Shown piece by piece: positions 20,378-31,105 of a stretch of 64,000 nt of DNA (the first letter of the stretch is position 1; each line of letters opens with the position of its first letter). The notes under the pieces are model-generated. The model ran no database searches. It was given only the letters and a program-made list of their open reading frames with translations, and was not told where the DNA came from. The position numbers and the translations under genes were made by a program. The DNA is from Thiocapsa rosea (GTDB taxonomy: Bacteria; Pseudomonadota; Gammaproteobacteria; Chromatiales; Chromatiaceae): positions 4,878,501 to 4,942,500 of the forward strand of contig NZ_RBXL01000001.1 in the NCBI RefSeq assembly GCF_003634315.1, read 5' to 3'.

Positions 20378-21442
20378 GAGCCCCCAGCCGCCCATCAAGG
20401 CCCGGACCTTCTCTTTGGTCGGGTGAAGCACCACGCCGCGCTCGGTCACGATGGCGTCGACCAGGTCCGCAGGTGTGACGTCGAACACCGGATTGCGGGC
20501 AACGCACCCGGCGGGCGCGAGACGACGATCCCCGCAGCTCAGCAGCTCTTCCGGATCACGCTCCTCGATCGGGATGTCCTCGCCGCGGGCGATCTCCAAA
20601 TCGATGGTGGATGTGGGTGCCGCGACCATGAATTTGATGCCGTGGTATCTCGCGAGGATCGCAAGGCCGTAGGTGCCGATCTTGTTGGCGACATCGCCGT
20701 TGGCCGCGATGCGATCCGAACCGACGATCACCCAGCCGACCGAGCGCCCGGCCATTAGGCTTGCCGCCGCGCCGTCCGCCTGCAGGGTCACCGGGATGCC
20801 GTCGTGCATCAGCTCCCAGGCGGTCAGCCTCGCCCCTTGCATCCAAGGCCGCGTTTCGTCGGCGAAGACGCGCCCGACCTTACCGGCCGCGTAGGCGCTG
20901 CGGATCACACCGAGCGCGGTGCCATAGCCGCCGGTGGCGATCGCCCCGGCATTGCAATGGGTGATGATGTCGGTCGGACCCTCGATCAGCGCCGCGCCAA
21001 GGTCGCCGATCACGTGATTGGCCGCACGGTCCTCGGCATGGATGGCCAGCGCCTCGTCCACCAAGGCCGGGAAGGGATCGCGTTCATCCAGACGCGCGAT
21101 CAGGCGGCGCATCCGATCGATCGCCCAGAAGAGATTGACCGCGGTCGGCCGGGAGGCGGCCAGGCGATCGAGGTCGGATTCGATCGCGGCCTTCCAGCCG
21201 GCACCGGCGGCCGCGTAGGCGTCCCGCCCCGCCAGTGCAACCCCGTAGGCCGCGGCGACACCGATGGCCGGCGCGCCGCGCACCACCATCGCACGAATCG
21301 CATCGGCCACCGCGCCCGCATCGGTCAGTCGCAAAAACTCCGCGCGGTCGGGCAGCAGACGCTGATCCGCGAGATAGAGGGCACCCTCGTGCCAGAGTGC
21401 CGCGTCGTCCGGGGTCGGCACGGTCGGGGTCGTTGTTTTCAT
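20375..21442 (-). CDS. mtnA: S-methyl-5-thioribose-1-phosphate isomerase
   Basis: Methionine-salvage enzyme converting the aldose MTR-1-P to the ketose MTRu-1-P. The 355-residue protein shows [16 protein letters not shown], the catalytic-Cys segment [19 protein letters not shown] and the catalytic-Asp segment [19 protein letters not shown], which separate it from eIF2B-type relatives. ATG at 21442 has AAGGAG about seven bases upstream. It is divergent from the MTA/SAH deaminase, a pairing also found in Pseudomonas, so both probably serve 5'-methylthioadenosine disposal. Confidence 0.95.
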   Translation of the reverse strand: MKTTTPTVPTPDDAALWHEGALYLADQRLLPDRAEFLRLTDAGAVADAIRAMVVRGAPAIGVAAAYGVALAGRDAYAAAGAGWKAAIESDLDRLAASRPTAVNLFWAIDRMRRLIARLDERDPFPALVDEALAIHAEDRAANHVIGDLGAALIEGPTDIITHCNAGAIATGGYGTALGVIRSAYAAGKVGRVFADETRPWMQGARLTAWELMHDGIPVTLQADGAAASLMAGRSVGWVIVGSDRIAANGDVANKIGTYGLAILARYHGIKFMVAAPTSTIDLEIARGEDIPIEERDPEELLSCGDRRLAPAGCVARNPVFDVTPADLVDAIVTERGVVLHPTKEKVRALMGGWGL

Positions 21443-21510
21443 CGGGGGCTCCTTGTGGCATGTTCTCGCCATTGTCACCCATCCCCCGCCCCGACTGAAA
21501 GGACCGACCG

Positions 21511-22821
21511 ATGCAAGCCGAGCTTCTGATCCATGCCCAGTGGGTATTACCCGTCGATCCCCGGGATCGCCAGCTCACCGATCATGCGGTTGCGATCGCG
21601 GACGGGCGTATCCTCGCCGTGCTGCCGTCCGAGGAGGCGCGCAGCAGTATCGACGCCCAACGGGTGATCGATCTGCCGGGGCACCTGCTCATCCCGGGCC
21701 TGATCAATGCGCACACCCACGCGGCCATGGTGCTGATGCGGGGGCTGGCCGACGACCTGCCCCTCATGACCTGGCTGCATGAGCATATCTGGCCGGCCGA
21801 GCAGCGTTGGGTGGATCCCGCGTTCGTCGCCGACGGGACCCGGCTGGCCGTGCTCGAGATGCTGCGCGGCGGCATCACCTGCTACAACGACATGTATTTC
21901 TATCCGGAGGTCACCGCACAGGTGAGCGCCGAGGCCGGGATGCGGGCCGTGATCGGCATGATCGTCGTGGATTTCCCCACCGGCTATGCCGCGAGTGCCG
22001 ACGAATACATCGCCAAGGGGCTCGCCCTGCACGAGCACTATCGGGACCATCCGTTGATCCGAGTGGCCTTTGCGCCGCACTCACCCTACGCGGTATCGGA
22101 TGCACCGTTGCAACGCGTGCGCGCGCTTGCCGACGAGCTGGAGGTTCCGATCCATATCCATCTCCACGAGACACGCGACGAGATCCTCCAGTCGCTGCGC
22201 GACCACGGCGAGCGGCCTATCTCGCGACTGAATCGCCTCGGATTGCTCGGCCCCGGACTGGTGTGTGTCCACATGACCCAGCTCGAGGAGGACGAGATCG
22301 CCCTCTTGGCCGACACCGGTGCCCATGTGGTGCATTGTCCGGAATCGAATCTGAAGCTCGCGAGCGGGTTTTGCCCGGTCGCAAAACTCTTGGAGGCAGG
22401 GGTCAATGTCGCGATCGGCACCGACGGTGCAGCAAGCAACAATGATCTGAACATGCTTGGAGAGATGCGCACGACCGCCCTGCTCGGCAAGGGGGTGGCA
22501 GGCTCGGCCTCCGCGCTGCCGGCCGCGACCGCACTGCGGATGGCGACGATCAACGGCGCCAGAGCGCTGGGATTGGAGGATGAGATCGGCTCGCTGGAGC
22601 CTGGGAAATCAGCAGACTTGGTCGCGCTCGATCTGCGCGACTCCCACACCCAGCCCCTTTATCACCCCGTCTCGCAACTGGTCTACGCGGCCAGTCAGCA
22701 ACAGGTGCGTCAGGTTTGGGTGCGGGGTCGCCACTTGATCCGCGACGCTCTACCGACCGGGCTGGACAACGCTCGGATCATCGCTGCGGCACAGACCTGG
22801 GGCGAGCGTCTCGGTCGCTAA
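21511..22821 (+). CDS. mtaD: 5-methylthioadenosine/S-adenosylhomocysteine deaminase (TRZ/ATZ family)
   Basis: Amidohydrolase of 436 residues. Metal-binding [29 protein letters not shown] and the [14 protein letters not shown] segment are all intact. Family members deaminate MTA and SAH to the inosyl forms; the divergent mtnA next door supports that role over triazine or guanine hydrolases. Exact substrate preference is inferred. The spacer of 68 bases to mtnA must hold both promoters. TAA stop is the first triplet of repeat copy I. Confidence 0.88.
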   Translation: MQAELLIHAQWVLPVDPRDRQLTDHAVAIADGRILAVLPSEEARSSIDAQRVIDLPGHLLIPGLINAHTHAAMVLMRGLADDLPLMTWLHEHIWPAEQRWVDPAFVADGTRLAVLEMLRGGITCYNDMYFYPEVTAQVSAEAGMRAVIGMIVVDFPTGYAASADEYIAKGLALHEHYRDHPLIRVAFAPHSPYAVSDAPLQRVRALADELEVPIHIHLHETRDEILQSLRDHGERPISRLNRLGLLGPGLVCVHMTQLEEDEIALLADTGAHVVHCPESNLKLASGFCPVAKLLEAGVNVAIGTDGAASNNDLNMLGEMRTTALLGKGVAGSASALPAATALRMATINGARALGLEDEIGSLEPGKSADLVALDLRDSHTQPLYHPVSQLVYAASQQQVRQVWVRGRHLIRDALPTGLDNARIIAAAQTWGERLGR

Positions 22822-22902
22822 ACCGCGTCCGAACGACCTGGATCCGTTTCGAGCAGACTCCGCCTTCGACCAACCCTTGGGCGCCGCGGCAGACGCGGTT
22901 TA
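22819..22902. repeat. Single-arm interspersed repeat, copy I, shared by two convergent genes
   Basis: One 84-bp arm, TAAACCGCGTCC (22819) to GACGCGGTTTA (22902), fills the entire gap between convergent mtaD and rlpA. Its first triplet is the mtaD stop; its last triplet, read on the minus strand, is the rlpA stop. The symmetrical ends would form a hairpin at the 3' end of either transcript, so a role as a bidirectional 3'-end structure is plausible. Confidence 0.88.
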
Positions 22903-23340
22903 GAAGAGATCCATGAGAACGCGTTCGGCATCGGCGAGGGCGATGGTCTTCCCGGTAAGCCGGGAGGGACTGCCCGAGTCGACGACCTCCAGACTCACCG
23001 GGGCAACGCCTCTGGCCAACATCCCGATCTCCTTGGCGGCCGCCTTCGAGAGGTCGATCGTACGGCCACGTGAGAAGGGGCCTCGATCGTTGATGACGAC
23101 GTCGACCGAACGTCCGTTCGCCTTATTCGTCACCGTCACCCGGGTACCGAACTCGAGGGTCCGATGCGCCGCGGTCAAGGCATTTTTGTCGAACCGGACA
23201 CCGCTGGCGGTGCGCCGCCCGTCGAAACGATCTCCGTAGTAAGAAGCCACGCCATCCGTGACATTGGCCTGAAGGGTTGCCGTGGGAAGAAACGCCAACA
23301 TTGCGAGCGCTGGGGTCAACCAGATGTACCGTCGAATCAA
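22900..23340 (-). CDS. rlpA: Short RlpA-like septal/lytic transglycosylase domain protein
   Basis: 146-residue secreted protein. From the TTG at 23340 (GGAG about nine bases upstream) it has a signal peptide (LIRRYIWLTPALAMLAFL... ending LQA) followed by a double-psi beta-barrel: GVASYYGDRFDGRRTASG, then VINDRGPFSRGRTIDLS with the catalytic-type Asp. Unlike E. coli RlpA it has no SPOR domain, so septal targeting through denuded glycan cannot be assumed. The frame extends upstream, but without homology. Confidence 0.85.
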   Translation of the reverse strand: MIRRYIWLTPALAMLAFLPTATLQANVTDGVASYYGDRFDGRRTASGVRFDKNALTAAHRTLEFGTRVTVTNKANGRSVDVVINDRGPFSRGRTIDLSKAAAKEIGMLARGVAPVSLEVVDSGSPSRLTGKTIALADAERVLMDLF

Positions 23341-23561
23341 AACAGAGTTCTCCGTTCGTAACGTTTGGTGTTTTAGGCTGGATGCGCAAACCATGCGAAT
23401 CGCCACGAAGCCGGAGTCTAACGGGAGAGAGGATTTCAATCTACCCCGGGGCAGACACGAAACGCACGGGGCAGTCCTTGGCACGACGTGCGGGGACTGT
23501 TTTGACGAAGGGGTCCATTTCAGAGCGGTGCAGAGATTCCAAGACCGTCCGAGATCATTTC

Positions 23562-23620
23562 CGTTGTCGTTGTCGTAATCGTATCGATGGTCGACGACAA
23601 CGATAACGACAACGACAACG
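23562..23620. repeat. CGTTGTC-type inverted repeat in the ldt-rlpA gap
   Basis: CGTTGTCGTTGTCGT at 23562-23576 is exactly complementary to 23606-23620, with a 29-base spacer that itself contains the same trinucleotide-like pattern (GACGACAACG). It lies in the 349-base gap between the L,D-transpeptidase stop (23690) and the rlpA start (23340), both on the minus strand. It could form a long hairpin at the end of the ldt message. The rest of the gap shows no gene. Confidence 0.6.
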
Positions 23621-23689
23621 AATGGTCTCGACACGTTTGCCGTGCTGCACCAGGCAATCGGGAGAACGAAAGACCGAGGATCGCAGTCC

Positions 23690-25525
23690 TCAGAGCCGAC
23701 CTGTGGGGCGCGCATCGGGACGATCGAGGGTCGAGACGGCAGGCTCGGAACCATCGGTGCCGGATCCGGGCTCGTCGCCGTGGCCTTCGGTGGAACCCCG
23801 GCCGGTGAGGCGAACCGATGTGTCTTTGTCGTTGTCGGAGGGATCCGGAGGATCGCTGTCCGGCGCCCGCTCGGGTGTCTCCGGGCTCATCGTCGGACTC
23901 AGGTTCGGGTTTGGGCTCGGGTTCGGGCTTTCATCCGCAGGCTCGGGGAAGCTGATGCGCGTGCGCAGGACCGGATTGGAGAAGGCGGTGCGCAACGCCT
24001 CGTCGCGTCCGTAGATATCCTGGCGAAAGCCCACCTGGCCTTGCCCGTCGGCGAAGGCCGTCAAATAGTAGAGCAGCACCGGCAGGGTGTCCGCGAGATC
24101 GACGTAGCGCGTCCGCCCACGCTCGACCACCCGCTCGATCCCGGACCGATCCCAGTTGGGTTGGTCGAGGAGCGCCTCGGCGAGGTCCAGCGGGTCTTGC
24201 ACCCGGACGCAGCCGTTGCTCAAGGCCCGTGCTTGGCGCGCGAACGCTGCCTTTCCGGGCGTGTCGTGGAGATAGATCGCATGACGGTTCGGAAACATAA
24301 ACTTGACGCGGCCGAGGGCGTTTTTCGGACCCGGCGCCTGGACAAGCCGATAACGCGCGTAATCACCGGCATTCCCGCTGCCGACCTGCCTCCCGGTTCG
24401 TCGATCGACCAACCGATAGTCGCTGGAGACACGCCCCATCTTCTTCTGGATGGACACAGGCACCGTCCAGGTCGGATTGAAGACCAAGTGGTCCATGGTG
24501 TCGCGAAACATCAGGGTTTGGGTCTCGGGCGTCCCGACGATGACGCGCGTCGACCACACGAAGCTCCCGCCGCGTGCCAGGTGAGCCTTGAACGCAGCCA
24601 CATCGACGAAAACGTAGTCCTCCGGCAGGTCATGATAGAGCCAGCGCATCCGCTCTAGATTGATCCGGATCTGCTCGGCCTTCGTCTCGTCGCCATGCCC
24701 GTTGAGCGCCGCGAGGGTCGCGGGCCCCACGACGCCATCGGCGGCCAAACCCGATCGCCGCTGGAAAGACACCACCGCCTCGTGAAGTGCCGTATCGAAG
24801 AGATCGATATCGGATGCCTCCGAGACCGCCGCGCCTTCGATCCGCGCGAGACGCTCACGCAGCATCGCGACGCGCGCGTGCCGGCTTCCTCGGGCCAGGT
24901 TCGACCCGGCCGGAAGGGGCGCCAGTCCCACGAGGGAGGTCTGAGCGGTATAGCGCTGCAGCGCCTTCTTCAGGTCCTCATACCAGAAGGGTCGCGAGAA
25001 ATGCTCGCTCAGGCTGCCTGCGAGATCATTGCCGTCGAGCGCCCGAGTCATGTCGGCCAGGATGACCTCGCTGGACGCCGGAGATCGGTCGTGCCATTTC
25101 GAATCGACCGCGACCGGATCGAGCTTGCCGTAGCGATGGTGGTGAACGTAGCGCGCCAAGGCATCGCTGAGGACGAGATCGGCTGCGAGACGTGCGTTGC
25201 CGGTCAGGGATTCGAGCGCACCCGGCGCCGCGAGTCGACGCAGATACTCGACATGGAAATCCTCCGCCCGGAAGCCCTCGGACACGCTGCGCTGCGCGAG
25301 GTCCAAGAGATCCGAAACCGGTGCCGGTTCAACCCAAACCAAGACATCGCCGCGCTGCGCGTAGAACTCCGCCAGCAGCCGACCGGACAGGAGCGGCACG
25401 CCCTCGACGGCGACGGTTCTCGCGTCCCGGATCGAATCGAGCGTCGGGCGCAGCAACCCATCCGCGAACGCCGGACCAGAGACGACCACCGAGAACCACA
25501 TTAGACCAACCAAACGAAAACGCAT
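23690..25525 (-). CDS. L,D-transpeptidase, YcbB/LdtD family
   Basis: Periplasmic enzyme forming 3-3 (mDAP-mDAP) crosslinks in peptidoglycan. 611 residues: signal peptide MRFRLVGLMWFS...GPAFA; a large N-terminal scaffold domain; a peptidoglycan-binding domain (AVVSFQRRSGLAADGVVG) near 265; a YkuD catalytic domain with IYLHDTPGK and the active-site SNGCVRV near 450. After about residue 545 comes a Pro/Ser/Asp/Glu-rich disordered tail (PNPSPNPNLSPTMSPETP and on) that most homologues lack. The tail may be a linker or a lineage-specific addition. Confidence 0.92.
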   Translation of the reverse strand: MRFRLVGLMWFSVVVSGPAFADGLLRPTLDSIRDARTVAVEGVPLLSGRLLAEFYAQRGDVLVWVEPAPVSDLLDLAQRSVSEGFRAEDFHVEYLRRLAAPGALESLTGNARLAADLVLSDALARYVHHHRYGKLDPVAVDSKWHDRSPASSEVILADMTRALDGNDLAGSLSEHFSRPFWYEDLKKALQRYTAQTSLVGLAPLPAGSNLARGSRHARVAMLRERLARIEGAAVSEASDIDLFDTALHEAVVSFQRRSGLAADGVVGPATLAALNGHGDETKAEQIRINLERMRWLYHDLPEDYVFVDVAAFKAHLARGGSFVWSTRVIVGTPETQTLMFRDTMDHLVFNPTWTVPVSIQKKMGRVSSDYRLVDRRTGRQVGSGNAGDYARYRLVQAPGPKNALGRVKFMFPNRHAIYLHDTPGKAAFARQARALSNGCVRVQDPLDLAEALLDQPNWDRSGIERVVERGRTRYVDLADTLPVLLYYLTAFADGQGQVGFRQDIYGRDEALRTAFSNPVLRTRISFPEPADESPNPSPNPNLSPTMSPETPERAPDSDPPDPSDNDKDTSVRLTGRGSTEGHGDEPGSGTDGSEPAVSTLDRPDARPTGRL

Positions 25526-25563
25526 ACCGAATTATCCCTCAGGCCCGACCCCTCGCGGGCGGA

Positions 25564-27054
25564 TCAACACTCGCCGATCAACTGTGTTCTGCCGTTCTCG
25601 TCCAAGGTCTCCAACCGGACGGTAAATCCCCACAGGCGCCTGATATGTCGCAGCATCTCTTCGACCGAATCACCCAGAGGCCGGCGATTGTGTCGATAGT
25701 GCCGCAAGGTCATGGAGCGGTCGCCGCGACGATCGACATTGAAGACCTGAATATTCGGCTCGCGGGAGCCGAGGTTGTACTGCTCGGCCAGTGACTGTCG
25801 CAACGCCCGGTAGCCCAGCTCCTCGTGAATCGCTGTGACCTCCAGGTGCTCCTCGCGGTCGTCGTCCGAGATTGCAAACAATCGCAGATCGCGCATGACC
25901 GTCGGCGAAAGATACTGTGCAACAAAACTCTCGTCCTTGAAGTTGCGCATGGCGAAGTCCAAGACCTTCAGCCAGTCACCGCCCGCGATATCCGGGAACC
26001 AGTGACGATCCTCGTCGGTCGGCTGCTCGCAGATCCTGCGGATGTCGCGCATCATCGCAAACCCGAGCGCGTATGGATTGATCCCGTTGTAGTAGGGCAC
26101 ATCGAACGTGGGCTGGAAAACCACCCCGGTATGCGACTGCAGGAACTCCATCATGAAGCCATCGTTGACGAAACCTTCGTCGTAGAGATGATTCATGAGC
26201 GTGTAGTGCCAGAATGTCGCCCAGCCCTCGTTCATGACCTGCGTCTGGCGCTGCGGGTAAAAATATTGACCCAGCTTGCGCACGATTCGAACGATCTCGC
26301 GCTGCCACGGCTCAAGCAACGGGGCATTCTTCTCGATGAAATAAAGCAGGTTTTCCTGCGGCTCGTCGGGCCAGCGCACGTCCTGCTCTGCGCCGTCCTC
26401 GGCATCGAAGGTCGGCAAGGTTCGCCACAAATCATTGACCATCGATTGCAGATATGCGGCGCGCTCTTTTTGGCGGCGTTGTTCCTCGGCGAGCGTCAAG
26501 GGCGTCGGTCGCTTGTAGCGATCCACGCCGTGATTCATCAGTGCGTGACAGGAATCAAGCAAGATCTCGACCTCGGCCTCGCCGTAGCGTTCCTCGCACT
26601 CGGCGATGAATCGGCGGGCGAAAACCAGGTAGTCGATGATCGCATCGGCGCTCGTCCAGGTGCGGAAGAGATAATTGCCCTTGAAGAAGCTGTTGTGGCC
26701 GTAGCAGGCATGCGCGATGACGAGCGCCTGCATCGGGAGCGTGTTCTCCTCCATGAGGTAGGCGATACAGGGATCGGAATTGATCACGATCTCGTAGGCC
26801 AACCCCATTTGACCGCGCCGATACGTCTGTTCGGTCGCAACGAACTGCTTGCCGAACGACCAATGCGGATAATTGATGGGCAGACCGACCGATGAGTAGG
26901 CGTCGATCATCTGCTCGGAGCTGATGACCTCGATCTGATTGGCATAGGTATCCAAGCCATAGACATCGCGGGCCAGGCGGCCGATCTCACGATCGAACCT
27001 CTCGAGCAATGGAAACGACCACTCGGAGGAGTCCGAGATGAGGTTCTTGGTCAT
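25564..27054 (-). CDS. SpoVR family protein (YcgB-like)
   Basis: 496-residue cytoplasmic protein of the SpoVR/YcgB family, of unknown biochemical function. Contains the family's [19 protein letters not shown] and the long conserved [20 protein letters not shown] segment. Start ATG at 27054 has GGAGG immediately upstream and overlaps the yeaH stop (ATGA). It is the last of a three-gene unit prkA-yeaH-spoVR, whose members are co-induced in stationary phase and stress in enterobacteria. Confidence 0.93.
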   Translation of the reverse strand: MTKNLISDSSEWSFPLLERFDREIGRLARDVYGLDTYANQIEVISSEQMIDAYSSVGLPINYPHWSFGKQFVATEQTYRRGQMGLAYEIVINSDPCIAYLMEENTLPMQALVIAHACYGHNSFFKGNYLFRTWTSADAIIDYLVFARRFIAECEERYGEAEVEILLDSCHALMNHGVDRYKRPTPLTLAEEQRRQKERAAYLQSMVNDLWRTLPTFDAEDGAEQDVRWPDEPQENLLYFIEKNAPLLEPWQREIVRIVRKLGQYFYPQRQTQVMNEGWATFWHYTLMNHLYDEGFVNDGFMMEFLQSHTGVVFQPTFDVPYYNGINPYALGFAMMRDIRRICEQPTDEDRHWFPDIAGGDWLKVLDFAMRNFKDESFVAQYLSPTVMRDLRLFAISDDDREEHLEVTAIHEELGYRALRQSLAEQYNLGSREPNIQVFNVDRRGDRSMTLRHYRHNRRPLGDSVEEMLRHIRRLWGFTVRLETLDENGRTQLIGEC

Positions 27055-28322
27055 GCCTCCTGCCTCCTGAACAGCTCCCGGAACACGGGAAAGATATCCT
27101 CGGCACCGTCGATTTCCTGCATCGCAAAGTGCCGGTGCGTGGCCCTGACCTCTTGGTAGGCATACCAAAGGCTCTGATGCTGACGCGGGGTGATTTCGAC
27201 ATAGGCAAAGTAGCGCATCAAAGGCATCAGCTTCTCGACCAGCAGATCACGGCAGACCGTCGAATCGGAATCCCAGTTGTCTCCGTCCGAGGCCTGCGCG
27301 GCGTAGATATTCCACACCGATGAATCGTAACGCTCCTTGAGAACGTCGTAGGCAAGATTCAACGCACTGGACACGACCGTGCCGCCGGTCTCGCGCGAAT
27401 AGAAAAACTCCTGCTCGTCGACCTCTTGGGCAATCGTATGATGGCGAATGAAGACGACGTCGATCTTGTCGTAATTTCGCTGGAGGAATAGATACAGCAG
27501 GATAAAGAACCGCTTGGCGAGATTCTTGCGTACCTGATCCATCGAGCCCGAAACATCCATGATGCAGACCATCACCGCTTTGCTCGTCGGCTCGGGTAGC
27601 TTCGTGAAGCTCTGATAGCGAAGGTCGAAGGTGTCGATGAAGGGCAAGGCCGCGATCCGGGTGCGCAGCCGATCGATCTCCTCGCGAATCTCGCGCACGC
27701 GAGGATCGGTTTCCTCGATGCCGCTGTCGAGCAGCGTTTGAACCTCCTCCTCGAGCTCGCGCGCACGCGCACGCAGCGGCGCCCCGATTGCCGTCCGGCG
27801 TGCAATGGCCCCCTTGAGGGAGCGCACGACGTCGATATTGGAAGGTGATCCGTCGGTCGAATAACCCGCCCTCACCGTTTTGAACTCGGTTGTCCCCATC
27901 AACTGGTTCCGAACCAGATTGGGAAGCTCGAGGTCGTCGAACAAGAGGTCCATGAACTCTTCGCGCGAGAGCTCGAAGACGAAGTCGTCGTCGCCTTTCC
28001 CGCCCTTGCCGGCCTTGCCTTGACCCGAACCATCCCCGCCGCCGCCTTCCGGACGCCGGATCCGATCCCCGGTGACGAAGTCCTTGTTGCCGGGATGCAC
28101 CATGTCGCGGACACCCCCTTTGCCGTGATGAAACACCGGCTCGGAGATATCTTTGGACGGGATACCCACACGCTCGCCCGAGTCGATATCCGTAATGCTG
28201 CGTTTGTTCACGGCATCGGCCACCGAGCGCTTGAGCTGCGATTTATATCGCTTCAAGAAACGCTGTCTATTGACCGTGCTCTTGTTCTTGCCGTTCAGTC
28301 GACGGTCGATAAAGTGTGACAT
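27051..28322 (-). CDS. yeaH: YeaH/YhbH family protein (DUF444, von Willebrand A-like)
   Basis: 423-residue protein starting [20 protein letters not shown], typical of YeaH. A Gly-rich linker (about 90-110) is followed by a vWA domain whose metal-binding motif reads MDVSGSM, with a downstream [13 protein letters not shown]. It is always found with PrkA/YeaG and often with SpoVR; YeaH is thought to act with the kinase in stress adaptation. The 246-base spacer to prkA contains no recognisable gene. Confidence 0.93.
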   Translation of the reverse strand: MSHFIDRRLNGKNKSTVNRQRFLKRYKSQLKRSVADAVNKRSITDIDSGERVGIPSKDISEPVFHHGKGGVRDMVHPGNKDFVTGDRIRRPEGGGGDGSGQGKAGKGGKGDDDFVFELSREEFMDLLFDDLELPNLVRNQLMGTTEFKTVRAGYSTDGSPSNIDVVRSLKGAIARRTAIGAPLRARARELEEEVQTLLDSGIEETDPRVREIREEIDRLRTRIAALPFIDTFDLRYQSFTKLPEPTSKAVMVCIMDVSGSMDQVRKNLAKRFFILLYLFLQRNYDKIDVVFIRHHTIAQEVDEQEFFYSRETGGTVVSSALNLAYDVLKERYDSSVWNIYAAQASDGDNWDSDSTVCRDLLVEKLMPLMRYFAYVEITPRQHQSLWYAYQEVRATHRHFAMQEIDGAEDIFPVFRELFRRQEA

Positions 28323-28568
28323 AGGACTCTTGCCTTCTCGGCTGGGTGAAACAACGACGAATCGCGCAAGTCGGTTCCCGCACCTGCGTTCGACTCCCTG
28401 ATCGCCCTCTTCCCGTGCTGCGCTCGACACCGCCATGATGCCGCCGGACCCGACGGCCGATCAAGCGATCGACCGCCGGCCGGCGAGGCCGAGGCGGACT
28501 GCCCTCGCCGCGAGAGTCACCCGTCCGTCGGGAGAGACACCGCTCCGACCGGTCTCTCTCCCTCACAT

Positions 28569-30491
28569 CTACTGCGATTTGCGAACCCGCAGATACCATT
28601 CCGAAAGAAGCCTGACCTGCTTCGGCGTGTAGCCCTTTTCGGTCATGCGATCGACAAACTGATCGTGCTTCTTCTGCTCGTCGACGGACGCCTTGGCATT
28701 GAACGAAATGACAGGCAGAAGCTCCTCGGTGTTGGAGAACATCTTCTTCTCGATGACGACCCGCAGCTTCTCGTAGCTGGTCCATTTCGGATTGGCGCCG
28801 CCGTTGTTCGCGCGTGCCCGCAGAACGAAGTTCACGATCTCGTTTCTGAAATCCTTCGGGTTGGAGATCCCCGCAGGCTTCTCGATCTTCTCCAGCTCCT
28901 CGTTCAGACCGCTGCGATTCATCATCTCGCCCGTATCCGGGTCGCGATACTCCTGATCCTGAATCCAGTAATCCGCGTAGGTCACATAGCGATCGAAGAT
29001 GTTTTGGCCGTATTCCGCATAGGACTCCAAATAGGCTGTTTGAAGCTCCTTGCCGATGAACTCCGCATACCGAGGGGCGAGATATTGCTTCAGGAAGCTC
29101 AGATAACGCTCATGGGTTTCCGGGGGCAACTGCTCACGCGTGATCTGACGCTCGAGGACGTACAAGAGGTGAACGGGATTGGCCGCAACCTCGCTGTGAT
29201 CGAAGTTGAAGACCTGCGAGAGGATCTTGAACGCGAAACGCGTCGAGATTCCCGACATCCCTTCGTCGACCCCGGCATAGTCCCGATACTCCTGCATGGA
29301 CTTGGCTTTCGGATCGGTGTCTTTGAGGTTTTCACCGTTGTAGACACGCATCTTTGAGAAAATGCTCGAATTCTCAGGCTCTTTCAGACGCGTCAGCACG
29401 GAGAACTGGGCCATCATCGACAGGGTCCCGGGCGCACACGGCGCATCGGAGAGCGAGCTGTTGAAGAGCAGCTTCTCGTAGATCTGAGTCTCTTCGTTGA
29501 CGCGCAGGCAATAGGGAACCTTGACGATAAAGACGCGGTCGAGAAACGCCTCGTTGTTCTTGTTGTTGCGAAAGCTCTGCCATTCCGACTCGTTGGAGTG
29601 CGCAAGGATGATGCCTTGGAACGGCAGCGCGGACAGCCCTTCTGTACCGTTGTAATTGCCTTCCTGGGTCGCGGTGAGAAGCGGATGCAGCACCTTGATC
29701 GGTGCTTTGAACATCTCGACGAACTCCATCACGCCTTGGTTCGCGCGACACAGTGCACCGGAATAGCTGTAGGCGTCCGCGTCGTGTTGAGCAAATCGCT
29801 CCAACTGGCGAATGTCCACCTTGCCGACCAGCGAGGAGATGTCCTGGTTGTTCTCGTCACCGGGCTCGGTCTTCGCGATGGCGACCTGCTCAAGCACCGA
29901 CGGATAGAGTTTCACGACCTTGAACTGCGTGATGTCGCCGCGGTATTCCTGCAGACGCTTGACCGCCCATGGCGACATAATCGTGCGCAGATAGCGGGAC
30001 GGAATCCCGTAATCCTCCTCGAGGATGGGGCCGTCTTCTTCGGGCGAAAACAAGCCGAGCGGGGATTCGAATACGGGAGACCCGTGAATCGCGTAGAAGG
30101 GCCGCAGCTCCATCAACTCTTTAAGCTTTTCGGCAAGAGACGATTTGCCGCCGCCGACCGGCCCGAGCAAATAGAGGATTTGCTTCTTCTCCTCGAGCCC
30201 TTGAGCCGCGTGCTTGAGGTAGGAGACCAGATGCTCGATTGCCTCTTCCATCCCGTAGAACTCGGAGAATGCGGGATAGCGCCGAATCATCTTGTTCTGA
30301 AAGATCCGACTCAGTCTCGGATCGTCGCGGGTATTGACGAGCTCCGGCTCGCCGATCGCCGTCAGCAAGCGCTGCGCAGCCCCTGCGTAGGTGCTCGGGT
30401 CGGACTTGCACAGCTGCAAGTACTCGTCGAGGCTCATCACCTCCTCGCGGGATGACTCGTAGCGTGCCTGGTAGCGTTCGAAGATCGACAT
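28569..30491 (-). CDS. prkA: Serine protein kinase PrkA (YeaG)
   Basis: 640-residue AAA-plus-type protein with a C-terminal kinase-like domain. The Walker A motif GPVGGGKSS lies near residue 110, then YAIHGSPVFESPLGLF; the conserved FNFDHSEVAANPVHLLYVL and C-terminal portion match PrkA. Homologues phosphorylate themselves and substrates on Ser, and newer work suggests ATP-dependent protease-like features for some; here only family membership is seen. First gene of prkA-yeaH-spoVR. Confidence 0.95.
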   Translation of the reverse strand: MSIFERYQARYESSREEVMSLDEYLQLCKSDPSTYAGAAQRLLTAIGEPELVNTRDDPRLSRIFQNKMIRRYPAFSEFYGMEEAIEHLVSYLKHAAQGLEEKKQILYLLGPVGGGKSSLAEKLKELMELRPFYAIHGSPVFESPLGLFSPEEDGPILEEDYGIPSRYLRTIMSPWAVKRLQEYRGDITQFKVVKLYPSVLEQVAIAKTEPGDENNQDISSLVGKVDIRQLERFAQHDADAYSYSGALCRANQGVMEFVEMFKAPIKVLHPLLTATQEGNYNGTEGLSALPFQGIILAHSNESEWQSFRNNKNNEAFLDRVFIVKVPYCLRVNEETQIYEKLLFNSSLSDAPCAPGTLSMMAQFSVLTRLKEPENSSIFSKMRVYNGENLKDTDPKAKSMQEYRDYAGVDEGMSGISTRFAFKILSQVFNFDHSEVAANPVHLLYVLERQITREQLPPETHERYLSFLKQYLAPRYAEFIGKELQTAYLESYAEYGQNIFDRYVTYADYWIQDQEYRDPDTGEMMNRSGLNEELEKIEKPAGISNPKDFRNEIVNFVLRARANNGGANPKWTSYEKLRVVIEKKMFSNTEELLPVISFNAKASVDEQKKHDQFVDRMTEKGYTPKQVRLLSEWYLRVRKSQ

Positions 30492-31105
30492 AAAAGTTAC
30501 CTCGCTCGGAAGCTGTTGTTGCTCGCCCGACCCAGTGTCGACCGCATCTCACCTCAATACAGTGCTCGGGGCGAACTGTGGGAAAGACAAGGTTTGGATT
30601 CGAAGATTAGCAATATGCGCGCCATGGGATGCAATGCTGCCTCTGCACCGCGCCGGTACCGGTCCGGATCGCGCTCGGCGCACCAGCGCACCGGTGCGGC
30701 CGGATTGCGCACCAAGAAAGTGCAAGTACGTGCCGGGAAATCGACCGCGTCCACCGAACCCGCCGATGGAGGCTTACGCCCCCGCCGGCGCCGCTGCACA
30801 AGCGGCATAGAAGCGTCTTTGTCGAACGCATTCAGCCGCGTTCAGCGAAGGCTCAGCCGGACACTCCGTTCTGCACGCTTCGGCGGTGGGCAACCCTCGC
30901 CCCACACCGATGCATAGAGACTAGCACCAAGATGCCACGCCGGTTTAAAAGACAGCGCACCGGCGCCGGGGTTCATCCCGCGAGCAACATCGCCGAGAGG
31001 CGCTTGCGGGTTTCCGGTCCCGCCGGCGCCGGGCCTCGATCAACAGACGAACTACGCCCGAACGACGCTCGGTCTTGCGATCCTACGGGGTGCGCTGCGT
31101 CGACC
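30492..31105. other. 614-base gap between prkA and pgi without a convincing gene
   Basis: Several frames stay open here, but none has a ribosome binding site, family motif or typical codon use; they are Arg/Pro-rich as expected of noncoding high-GC DNA. The part near 30540-30610 is lower in GC and may hold the prkA promoter. Around 30942 there is GCCGGTTTAAAA, similar to the end of a repeat arm, possibly a worn remnant. Nothing else is identified. Confidence 0.5.

Noticed and set aside
30516-31085. Small open frames in the prkA-pgi gap
   Set aside because: No start signal, no motif, and Arg/Pro/Ala-rich composition; noncoding is more likely.
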